DNA of 64,000 nt, taken from Malachius bipustulatus. Lineage: Eukaryota > Arthropoda > Insecta > Coleoptera > Melyridae. The translations under genes were made by a program, and so were the position numbers. The notes under the pieces are model-generated. The model worked only from the letters and a program-made list of their open reading frames with translations. It searched no databases and was not told the origin of the DNA. This document shows positions 37,320 to 48,300 of the stretch, in pieces. The number at the start of each line of letters is the position of its first letter. The first letter of the stretch is position 1. The DNA is taken from assembly GCA_910589415.1 (NCBI GenBank), contig OU342633.1:42724210-42788209 (forward strand). Direction: 5' to 3'.

Positions 37320-39718
37320 TCGTTTTATTATCAATGACGACATGGTCATGCAGTTAAGCTGAAACGATCTGTATACAAGAGAGAATGTACTGCCCCAATG
37401 TGAAAAAAAAAATTGCCCACACATTCTAGATAAAATATTATATTCCCAGCAGCCGAGCTATGCCAGGAAACTTCAAAAAGGTAACATAAAACTTTGAAAT
37501 CTCCAATTCCTGATTGTTAACTGTCAAATTAGTAGAAAAAAACAAATTAGTGAAATTAACTGATCTTAACCTAAACCATCTGATATTAGTAGTTATGATG
37601 CATTATTATACTTCCTCTATTAATACAACAACCAAGACTCTTTTATTGATAAATTCGGCAACATCGCTATTATTTATAGAATGATCTCATTTTCATATCA
37701 GCTTTTTTTTTCTGACACCGTTGTAAGTAGCCGAATTATCGGGTCATTTTTCAAAATACCAAAACATGCTTTCAAGCTCGTATAAATAGATTTGCTAAGT
37801 GTATCACCTTTTAGGTAAACGTGTAAACCATCGACTGATTTATAATTCCAGGGCGCCTCCATTTAAATTGCACAAGAACAATAATGAATCAGAACGGTAA
37901 TGTATTATGTCGTTCGGGGGTACGAGACAAAGTGCATTGCCTTCATAAATCAGAAAACTCAATTGGAACGCATTTTATGATTATAAGGCCTGACTTTTCT
38001 ACTTTCAAGACCCACCATCACCATCAAGAGTTTCTTATCGCTTGGTAAAAGCGTGCTTGCAAGTGGATACATAATAGAGAAATATTTCTGCTTAAAGATG
38101 GGATGGGAATACTTTCAGAAATTTAGCCATTAGCCCCAAATGTTTGTTATAATAACCGAAATATCGATTCATATTTTCGCGAGATTCTTTCTATCTATCT
38201 TTGAGTGGTGCTGGTGAGTAATCCAGAAAAATAATAATTAAATTAGATAAATTAAATATCATTTAATGCAGTTCTATATAACGTAAGCATCCCATCTCTA
38301 GTTTCATTGGTGAATTCACTAAAATGAAGTACAGCCTAGTTCTTTTAAATTACTTAAGACGTTTTATCCTAAGAGGGCCACTTGTTGCAGTAATCGCCTT
38401 TTGAGGTAATAGAACGTGTCTTAATTAGATTTGATTTTATCGTTCTTATCGGGTTTTTATGTTTGTTGGATGTTGGCAGCAATAAAGAGTTCATTTTTTA
38501 AGCCGTTTTTAAAAATAACTGCTGAGAGCTTTATAGGAAGGAGAATAGGGGATTCTTTGTTTATAACAATGTAAATATTTCAGTGGCTGATTTTGTAGGA
38601 AGTAATAATTTTTGACTCAAGTATGAAAAGTTATTTGGGAAAATTGTTTTCCCTAATGAGTAAGTACTAGTACTATCACACAGTAAAAGACTTAGCTTAC
38701 AAAACACCTTGTAAATACAAAAAATATAAAGGCCGTACGAAGAAAAAAATTAGAGATAGCCCAAAAACTGAAAGTAATTTTCTATTTTTTAGTATTTTCA
38801 GGATTTAGGAGTGTTAGCACATATTATGATGTTTTTCCTAATAAGACCTTCTAAATGAGACGTGCCCCTCTTTGAAAAATTGTCTTTTTTTCGCAAAAAA
38901 AAAAACAAACAAATGACTCCAATTATTGTATAAAGTTGCAGGCTCTAAATTCCTGAATTTCAACATTAGGTCAGATGTCTTCTAAACGCACGTTTGTTAT
39001 TCAAATAAACACCCTGTGTGTTCTTTTATCAAGCCAAGCGCCGGCGATAGTTTCTGTGTTTGTGTCCGACACATGGCATGCTGTCAACATTTGGACACGT
39101 GAATATTAAAATCCCTTCATTACTGCCATCAGTGCCATCCCTTCGAACATCCCTTGCTTTTATGGCGTTGGCGTTTCAAATACTGCCAAAGATATAAAAC
39201 TTTTATTGCAGCAGCTTGAAACTAAACAGTCGATTGTCGAATAGTTTTTTTTTCTCGAAATTTTATATTCATATGTCAAAGTTGTAAATCAATAAAAACA
39301 CTATATTTCAGTAAAAGTAGCCCAGCCTAGATAGACTTAATTCGAAAGACAACAGTTTACTTTATTAGAAGTTTTATACGGTCATAAAATTATTTTATGT
39401 TATGCATATTTTTTCACGCCTATTGTAAAAGTTTAGTAGGTAGCTTTCCTAGAATTCATTAAAATTTCAACGATTTTCGACAGTTGGTAGAATCTGACGC
39501 TTATCTAATTATTTTTGGTGCTAAATACGCAAAAATGGTGATACTTGTCTCCAAGGAGCTCATACCATCTTGAGAAAAAAAAATTATGTTAGTCTACCAT
39601 TGCCCATACTCAAAAAACATTTATTTATTAATTTAAATTTTTGCTTTATTAATTATCCTTTCTGGTATCTATTATTCATAGTAGGTTGGTGGTATTGAAT
39701 TATATTCTTTATACTGAA
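37320..39718. other. no gene recognised
   Basis: 2.4 kb without a long frame, repeat or RNA signature. GC varies little. It may be intergenic or intronic. Confidence 0.35.
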
Positions 39719-40303
39719 CAGGGTCGGATTAAGACTTTTTTCTAAAAATTTTATTGTTCAAGGTAACGCAATTGCCCAGGAGTTGAAAATGTCCTAGTCT
39801 GCCTTTTGAATATTCGTCAAAATTGATTTTTTTAAACCCCTGTCAGTGGCGGATCAAGAGTAAATGAGGCCTGGGGCGGATATTTAGATAGGGGCCCCCA
39901 GAGGCGTAGTACTTCTGACACTTGATGCTAACTTTAAATTTTAGGTGGTAAAGAGACAATAAGTAGAGTCGGATGGGGAATTATGGTATTTTCACAGTAT
40001 TGTATAATTTTGATTGAATAATATTTCAAAGATAGGGTCTGGAGTATCCTCCAGAAGGAAGGGGGATTCCCCAAGGATATTTTCAGAAAAATTATTCAGA
40101 AAATGTTAATTTAAATCAATTTTTTACAGCATATATCTCTATTTCCCACTGGAGTAAGGTCTAATAATTCCAAAAATTTTTGTTGTTGTGTCCGCCTTTT
40201 TTTACTTGTAACTCTAAGCACGGCCCTTTATTCTATAATGGTTAACTCGGTAGGTACTAGGAACTAGGTGATGTAAATAAACGAAATCTTTCATTTATAA
40301 ACT

Positions 40304-41387
40304 TGTAACGTACATTTCGTACGTACCGGCTAGATGCCGGTAACACGGAGACAACGGCGGGCGCGCGCAGTGAGTGAGTGATAGTGGGTTTTAGTGCAAT
40401 GCAACACGGCCGGCTGGCGGCCTCGAGTTTCGTAACATCGATTGTCGAATTCCAACCCGGAACGCAGGTGAACGCGTTTTCACCTTCTTTTCACTTCTGA
40501 ATTCGCCAGAGGAAGGTACATTTCCGCAAACACAGGGAATTTTTAGCGAAATGGCGTTGTGAACTTTCACTTAAATTATTATAAACATCGCCCACGTTTT
40601 TGGCTTGGTGAGTGTCGTAAAATGATGTTATTAATTGTGTTGGAATTATACAGATCATATTTTCTTAATAACGTATGCTAATTTTAATTACAGCTTTTAA
40701 ATCCGATCGAGTTTCGCTCGCATGTAAAGTTTGTCAGTCACTTTTTTTATCTCAACCTATCTTGAGGACGGGACATCAATTTATGTACCCTCGGCAAGCA
40801 GACTCGATCGGACCGTTCATTAATGCAAGAGTGTTTCTGATACCCATGAAATTGCAGCTTTTTCCCTGGAGGTCATCTTTTCCCTGGAGTTCACTTTTTT
40901 CCCTGGAGGTCATCTTTTCCCTGGAGGCAATCTTTTTCTTGGAGGCAACTTTTTTCGTGGAGGTCATCTTATTCGTACCGAGAGGAAATCCACGTACCAA
41001 GGCAGATTTTCTTGGATACCAAGTAAGAACTCCACGTACCAAGGCAGATTTTCTTGGATACCAAGTCACCCTTTCAAACCAAGCAAGTTCCTGGAGCCAA
41101 GCCATACGAAGATAAGTGCCTTGTAAACTCTTAGCACCCGATCCATTCATTCGACTAGACCGCACGCTCTTGTTTTTTTATTATCTGTTAACCGCCGTGC
41201 TCAAGAGTGTAATATTAATCACTGTGATATATTTTATATTTTTCAATAAAGAGTACCTGTTGTTCTGCTGACCTGCTTGTTATTGTTGACCCTCTTGGAC
41301 TAGCGACTCAACCTACGACCCTTGTTTTTCGTGTCTCATGCTCTCAGCGACTATTTTTCCCCTCTAAGGGTTAAATAGTTCGTTTCA
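40304..41387 (+). mobile_element. solo LTR, copy 1 (1084 bp)
   Basis: Starts TGTAACGTACATTTCGTACG and ends TAGTTCGTTTCA, i.e. TG...CA. AACT flanks both sides (40300-40303 and 41388-41391), a 4-bp duplication as in many Ty3/Gypsy elements. AATAAA at about 41245 followed by GT-rich sequence fits an R/U5 region. No gag-pol sequence adjoins it. It contains a minisatellite of TTCCCTGGAG units (40859-40975) and a 42-bp tandem duplication (about 40989-41072). Highly similar to 52303-53382. Some ORFs in it are chance frames of the minisatellite. Confidence 0.8.
40859..40975 (+). repeat. CCCTGGAG minisatellite inside LTR copy 1
   Basis: Imperfect units of about 18-23 bases such as TTTTCCCTGGAGGTCATC repeated about six times. 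The matching array in the other LTR (52857-53010) has a different number and mix of units, so it evolves faster than the rest of the LTR. Confidence 0.75.
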
Positions 41388-42149
41388 AACTAAATCTCTT
41401 TTATGGTTTTTTACAACAAAATGAATAACACTTAGAACCCCAGGGGGCCTGGGGGGGGGCGGATTTATTTTGAGTGATTAGTCATTAGAAGTCATCTAAA
41501 ATTGCCATCAAATGCTTTAAAAATCAGTCTTCAAGTCTTCATTATTGACTTTGCAGTTGCACGTTGCACAGACTATACCTAAGGTCTTTTCAAAATTTAC
41601 TAATTTGTTATTAGGTAGGTATGTTACTTATGTAGGTATATTTTATTTATTCTGAAATCTGGGCACCCCCTCTGAGATGGAGGCCCGGGACGGACCGCCT
41701 TCTAATAATCCGTTATTAAAATCCTACATTATACATTTTACGCTGCCTATAATAGTGTAACAAAAATTTTTTTTTTCTTTAGTTAGACAGTGGCAGAGGT
41801 AGGAAAAGGGGCAAGATCACTCAATTTCTATATCCATTAATTGGCATATTTTTAAAGGAAAATTTAACTTGACAGAATGAGAAGTACGTATCACTAACAA
41901 TATATTCTTATGCAAAAAAAATTGCGTTTTTTTCATTAGTTTAACCAGTGGCGTCGTTAGAAAATTGGTTAAAATTGACACAGTTCTATAATATGTATAT
42001 CCATTTTAGGGCATATTTTCAAAGAAATTGGAATTATTACAGGAGACAACAACCTTTGATCTCGCAAAATTTAAGGAAACACAATAATAAAATTGCGGAA
42101 ACATTCAAAACTGCGCCAATAATAATTCATAAAAAAAGACTCTTGTATA

Positions 42150-42905
42150 CAGGGTGTATCTAAATAACACCGAAAAGAGCTGATTCTTTGTTCAAAAATA
42201 AACAAAAAATTCGTATAAACGTATGTCTAGAAATGCACCCTTTTTGAGATACAGGGTGTCAAAAAAAGAATTATTTTACCAGTTTTTTGAAAATATTTGG
42301 GGAACCGTTTGAGATATGAAACTGACCTTTTGTAAATGTCATATCATTGATATTTATAGCTACTTTTTTAATACTGAGTTTTTTCATGTGTCATTATAGC
42401 GGAGATCTCAGAAATGAGCGAAGTTTTTTTGCCCTTAATTTTTCGACACTTTGTCTTGAAACATTCAAAGCGAGTTTTTCATCGTAAATGCCCATTTTTC
42501 TCGAAAATGGCTCACGTTAGCAGTTATAACCAAAAGTATCTTTTTGTGTAGAAAACATTGACGGTTAAAAGTGTGCTTTTAAAATATCAATTTGACCAGT
42601 GTCGTAGATATTAGGGGCAAAAAATCCCCCCAACCCTAAAAATCTCCGGCACTGGCATACTTAAAAAAGGTAGCTAGCATTAAAATAGTTGCTACTATCA
42701 ATGATAAGATCTGTACAAAAGCTGAATTCTGTGTCTTATACGGTTCCCGAGACATCTTCAAAAAACTCGAAAAATAATCTTTTTTTGACACCCTGTATCT
42801 CAAAAAGGGTGCATATCCAGACACACGTTAATAGGAAATTTTTTGTTTATTTTTTATCAAAGAATCCTCCCCTAAATTTTTTCGGTGTTATTTAGATACA
42901 CCCTG
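42150..42905. mobile_element. TATA-flanked foldback element, 756 bp
   Basis: CAGGGTGTATCTAAATAACA after TATA (42146-42149); TGTTATTTAGATACACCCTG before TATA (42906-42909). Inner CAGGGTGTCAAAAAAAG at 42255 pairs with CTTTTTTTGACACCCTG near 42783. The central 150 bases do not pair. Confidence 0.88.
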
Positions 42906-43419
42906 TATAGCGATTAATGCGCGAGATAAGGTTTTTTTTTAGAATACCTACATGCCATTTATTGGGTTTGTGATTGTGCGAATTGTGAATAATTCATTAT
43001 GCAATAAAACAATAAATCCACGGTGGAAGTGTGTTATTTTTTTTACCTTGAGGGTTGCTTTACCGTCACTTTTCACCAATAATTGTGATTTATTGTACAT
43101 TTAAAGCAACTGCCTATAGGGTCTTATGGATAATCCGACCCTGATCTCTGTAGGTACAATTGATTGAGGATGTCACTCTCGATGAAATATTCGTGGTAGT
43201 TTCATCGCATCAACTTCTACAATTAGGCACAACACACCTTCTACCCATTTTTGCTTACCACTTATTCAGAAAAAAATAAAATAAAGTAGCATGACATGCT
43301 GATAGTGGCAATTTGCACGCGCGTAAGAGAAACAGGTCAGAGCCCAACTGGTAAGACTCTCTCATACACTGAGGTTGAGGTTTTCATTCCGCGCTTACTG
43401 TTGAAATACGTTCACTCAC

Positions 43420-44830
43420 CTTGTATATCTTACACCGTGCTACAGGCCATATTTGGAAAGAAATGTTTTTAACTTTTTTGACCGAAAAGCACGTTTTCTA
43501 ATCGATTTTCGGAAAAAACGGCATCGGATTCAGCCCTCTGAAATGAGCTTCTTAAATCGAATGGCACACTTCGACCAGCTTCACAAAAACAGATCAAACT
43601 TGAAGAACTTGTACCTACCTCCTATCTAAACTTCAATTATTAATTTTGCGGTCAAAATTGTTTTGAATGTTAATTCTCAAAATTCATTGAAAATCATTTC
43701 AAAAGCTGTCCTATAATGAATTTACAGGATACAGCTTATCGTCAGAAATTCAATTCTATTAACCAGGGCCGTGCTTGAAGAAAAATTGTTAAAATTGCTA
43801 GAAATTATTTTCATCAGAAAATCACCTTTTCCGTCGATTTTCGTGAAAAAACGGCGTCGAATTAGGAAAGTACAGGAAAAATGCTACGAAATAAGCTTCT
43901 TAAATGGAACTACACACTTCGAGCGGCTTCACAAAACAGTTCAAAGTAGGAACTTGTACCTACCTAAACATCAATTTACAATTTAGCCACAGATACAAAT
44001 TGTTTCTAATATTCCTCAAAATTAATTAAAAATCATTTTAAAAGTTGTCGTACTACCAATTTACGGGATAGCCTATAGCCAGAAATTCTAATCTAGTAAC
44101 CAGGGCCATATTTGAAGAAAAATTGATAAAATTGTTCACATTTTTTTCAGCAGAAAAGCACATTTTCGGAGAGTACAGGAAAAATGCTGTAAGCTTCTTA
44201 AAATCGCACAGCACAATTCGGCCAGCTTCACAAAAATAGATCAAAGTAAGAACTTCTATATACCTATAGTCCAATTATTATAGGAAGGCGAAAATATAGG
44301 CGTGAACTACGCATCTTGCCAGCTTTAAGAGTTGCACCTTATCAAAGTAGAAGCCTTACCTGATTCGTCGCATTTTTTAAAATAGACACCAACTAACATC
44401 GCTGATATCGGACGTTAAATGATTATGCACTCGGAATGCGGCAACCATTGTAACTAACTTTTCTGCGCAGGAAGAACTTATTCGCCTTCCTATAATAATT
44501 GGACTGTACCTAAACTTCAATTTTCACGCCAAAATTGTTCCTTATGTTCCTCAAAATTCATTTGAAATCATGTGGTAGGTACTGAGAATTTATGGGATAG
44601 CAGCCTATTGCCAGGGATTTTAAATCTAGGAACCAGGGTCGTACTTACTTGTAAACTAAAAACTGTTCGCCTTTTCTTTGAGAGAAAAGTGTTTTTCTGA
44701 TCGACTTTAGGAAAAAAGCTATTGGATTCGGGGAGTACAGCAAAAATTCCATGAAATGTCTTAAATTTAACGGCGCACTTCTAACAAATTCACAAAAATC
44801 GAAATAAGAACTTATTGTACTGCATTTTAG
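43420..44830. repeat. tandem repeat of about 330-bp units, four copies
   Basis: AACCAGGGCC.T..TTGAAGAA recurs near 43763, 44098 and 44631 with a diverged first unit at 43444. Units also share CAGGAAAAATGC, CTTCACAAAA and GTACCTACCTAAAC. The third unit carries an inserted MITE. Confidence 0.7.
44267..44506. mobile_element. MITE in the tandem repeat (240 bp)
   Basis: AGTCCAATTATTATAGGAAG begins a 25-base arm found as a perfect complement at the other end. TACCTA lies on both sides (44261-44266 and 44507-44512), and a neighbouring unit reads TACCTACCTAAAC without the insert (43959-43971), consistent with a target duplication. TACCTA is frequent here, so the duplication length is uncertain. Confidence 0.7.
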
Positions 44831-45175
44831 ATCTGTTTTTGTAAAGTTGGTTAAAGAGGGCCGTGAGATACAAGAAGCTTATTTAATTAATAGAATTTTT
44901 CCTGCACTCTCCGAATCCGATCACTTTTTATTTTTGATACGTCATCTTGAAATGCCTAGGTAGAAGAGTTGCGTTTCTGCTGAATTTTGTTAAATTTTAC
45001 ATTGAAATAAAAACATCTTCGTACATGTTGACAAAAAAATTTAAGATTTAGAATTGCTTTGATGTCCCCTACCTGTCATTTAACTACGTCGCATTAGTCA
45101 AAAATAATCACCCTGTATAAATAAATTTATTAAGCCCAGTTTTTGCATTATCATAATTTCACCAGATGTAAAGAT
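44831..45175. other. no gene recognised
   Basis: AT-rich sequence downstream of the calpain-like gene with one lone CACCCTGTATAA at 45110. Confidence 0.35.
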
Positions 45176-45181
45176 TTTATT
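45176..45181 (-). terminator. possible polyadenylation signal of the calpain-like gene
   Basis: AATAAA read on the minus strand, at a normal spacing for 3' end processing after the candidate stop codon at 45246. In DNA this AT-rich the hexamer is common, so the assignment rests on position. Confidence 0.3.
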
Positions 45182-45245
45182 TCTGCTTTGACAACATGGT
45201 AAACGGTTTAAATGGCGCCACCTCTTATTGAAGTAAAACATCTGC

Positions 45246-45302
45246 TCACGTTATAGAGCTCCATGAATTATCATATAAACTCCAGAATTTTCCCAGCGAC
45301 AT
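45246..45302 (-). CDS. candidate terminal exon of the calpain-like gene
   Basis: After the acceptor ttatgcttcatag an in-phase 18-codon tail (MSLGKFWSLYDNSWSSIT) runs to TGA. AATAAA follows on the same strand at 45181-45176, about 65 bases beyond the stop. The aromatic FWSLY could stand for the WL.L.M ending of the family, but similarity is weak. Chosen only on phase, splice signal and the nearby polyadenylation signal. Confidence 0.35.
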   Translation of the reverse strand: MSLGKFWSLYDNSWSSIT

Positions 45303-48300
45303 CTATGAAGCATAATAGAAATTTTAGAAATCAGTTGGTCAATATCCTAAACAACCCATCCATTGTTTGTTGTTGAAATAGGAAAAAGGTATGCAAAAAT
45401 TGAAACAAATATGTATATACACACTATTTTATACTTATGTTTATATTTTTGTATAAAAATATATAATTTACAAAATATGTACAAACTTAATATTACATAA
45501 CAAACATTCGTATACTTATTCAACAAGTTAATGAAGATTTCAGCCACTGAAACAAATGACATAATATTAAAAAAAATAGTAAAGGAAAAAATGTGCCAAC
45601 TTACCTCAGCTAGACATAATTTAATACTTCCGTTCTGTAGGGGATCTTTAGCTTCAAAAATATCTGCAAGAAAAAATACATTGAACTTCATATTGAAAAA
45701 ACACATAAATAAAATTTTCAAAATAATGACAAAGAAAGAGAAATTAATAAACACAAAATGAGGGTCATTTTTTGCTCGCTATGAAAGTCAGAACACAGAG
45801 GACAGCCAATAATAAAAAATCAAAAAATTGCGATCGTGAGCGACCGCCGCTCGTGCCGCCATATTGAAATATACGTGGTGCTGTTGAGAAGATATTTTCG
45901 AAAAACTAGTTTTTGGTACCATTTTTTCGATATGAAGACGCGAGCGCCGCCACCTATACCCATAGATTGCCTGGAGTATCTATATTTTTTCAGATTGGCC
46001 ATCACCCATTCATACATTTATTAATAGCCAACTTAGACTTACTGAAAGCGACTGTCAGATGTAATATGGCTGCCACAAAGTCCCCAAACCTGAGCGTTCC
46101 ATCTTTTCTCATATACTTGAGCACGATGACAGTTAAAACTTCACCGTTCAATTGAAACCCGACTTCAAGCAGAGCGTCTTGCAATCGTTCAGCTTTCAGG
46201 ATTCCAGTTTTCTCTTTCGTGTGATTTTTAAAAGCGGTCTGCCAGTACTTGAGGCTGCACATCAAATCCTTGAAGTCGGAGAACTTTAGACGACCCAACC
46301 CGGTTGTCTGCAAAAGAAAATATTTCAAAATAGATTTCTTACAATATCAGCCTAAATTACTTACATCGAATGTCAATACAACTTGTCGACAGACTTCTAT
46401 TGAAGCGCAGCTTTTGATATAATCATTCGGAAGACACGCGTCCAATAATTCCTGGAGCTCAAAAGCGTTCACAGTTCTGTGTTCGTCTGCTAATTGGAGA
46501 AAAACCGACTCGTATTGACTGAAACTTTTACCATCCAACAAAGCGGGTGCCTTCACTATGGCCGATTTGACTAAAACAGGTACAGTGTCTAATAATTTCA
46601 GCTTGAGAGGTTTGGAAGAAAACACCCTTAAAGTGAAACTGGCTTCTTGACCGGGTTCAAAAGTGGTGGGGATGATTAAATAGCCGCCTTGTTCAATTTG
46701 ACAACGATGACTCACTTGACGACTATTTGTGTACTGAGAATTGAACAACGATTTATTCTTCTTGAAAAATGCCCTTTAAAATAAATTAAATTAGTGTTTA
46801 ATAACATTATTGCATCTTAAAGTGGCAACTACCTACCTATTAATAGCTTCATTGTTGTTTTTAGGCATAGAATACGAAGTAAATCCTATAACTTTTGGTT
46901 CCATTATGCTATATTGGTTAAGGGACACGATCACTTCTTCTGTTTCACTCAATAACAATTGTAATTGGGGGTTAATATGAAAAGTTTCAGGGTTATTTCG
47001 ACATCCGCCTGCCGTTACACCTCTCTGCCAGTATCCCTGGTAAAGTCTCATCTGCCATGTACTCTTTCCGTTCAAGCTAGGCTCGTCTCTGCTCGTATCG
47101 CTGTCTAAATGAACTGAAAATGGATCATTTCAATTTATTTTACTGAATAAATAAATTATTATTGCCTTACCTATTTCTAAGTGGGTAAAAGTTTTTATAA
47201 AGTCTATGTATGACATCCAGAACTCTCCGGGATCTGTTAGTTTTGATTGGAGACGGTCTAGTTCTTGCGGTGGGATATCCGACCATTCTGGCGAATCCAG
47301 GGACCAAGAACCGACGTATTCTGAAGAGGGTCCCAGCGGATTGCGGATTTTTATTAGTTGGATCGCTTCTCCATTAAAAGTTTCCACCTGTAACAAAAAT
47401 TGTTGTTAAGGGAGAATAATATGCAAAAAATTGACCAAACGAACTTACCCTCTCTACGGAATATATTCTGTAGTTCGTCCCGATTTGGATCCCGTTAGTA
47501 AGCTTTTCCGTGTTCGTTCTGACTTGATAATTTGGGGGTTGTACAGTGCAGGTGATGATCGAGGTCATGTCGAGAAGCTTATGGAGGAGTCTGGCACATG
47601 TGGTGGCGTCCTGTTTCATTGGTATTTTCTCCGTTATGCCTCCAGTCAAATCGGCCATTCCGTCCAAAAGAGATCCGTATTTGAGGGCCTCGTAAGAGCC
47701 ATGGAGTCTGAAAAATACAAATAATTTGTTGATTATTCGCTCTAGGAAATCAAGAAAAATTTTATTTCCTCCAATCTGTTAGAGAAAATCATTTATCTTC
47801 TGTCTCTTCAAGTCTCTTCTGGAACTTTTTGATAAAAATTGCTAGGAGGTCTTTCTCCAAGGAAAAAGATAGTTAAAATGTAACTTTATTCACTATGAAT
47901 TGAATTTTTTTTATTGCATTTTTAAATAAATTTTTGGAGAAAATTTTTTTTTTTTTAGATTTGAATTTTTTAATAACTAACTAAATAAATTTTCTCCTAT
48001 TGGATGCATTAATCCCTTACGATAAAGCATCCCATATTCCCTTGTACCCAGGGCCGGATTAGAAGTTTTTTCCGAATTTTCGAAAAAAAAAATATTTTTT
48101 GATTACCAAGGCTGGGAAAAACATTTTCCAAATTTTTCATTAAACTATTCTTTAGATTATTAATAAAACAAATACATACACTGTTCTGATTTCGTCAACA
48201 AGCGTTAAATTGAATTTAAATAAATTAATAATTATTCAAGATGTAAATTTTATGCAAGAATTTTCTTTCTCGTCACACAAGCTAAAATAGAATTGATTTG

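Larger units (their letters stand above)
39719..43143. repeat. nested repeat complex bounded by CAGGGTCGGATTA and its complement
   Basis: CAGGGTCGGATTAAG at 39719 and TAATCCGACCCTG ending at 43143 could be the ends of one element into which the LTR (40304-41387) and the foldback (42150-42905) inserted. Flanking 8-mers do not match, so this is tentative. It also holds CAGTGGCGGATCAAG at 39844 and a G-rich tract at 41433-41462. Confidence 0.35.

Noticed and set aside
40675..41165. Two overlapping frames of 146 and 129 residues as proteins
   Set aside because: They are produced by the CCCTGGAG minisatellite and the 42-bp duplication within the LTR, on both strands.
39719..43143. A firm 3.4-kb DNA transposon with CAGGGTCGGATTA ends
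   Set aside because: The ends match only over about 13 bases and the flanking 8-mers differ; listed only as a tentative repeat complex.
43335..43395. tRNA-derived SINE with A-box-like AACTGGTAAGACTC
   Set aside because: The supposed B box is poor (GTTTTCATTCC) and no arms fold.
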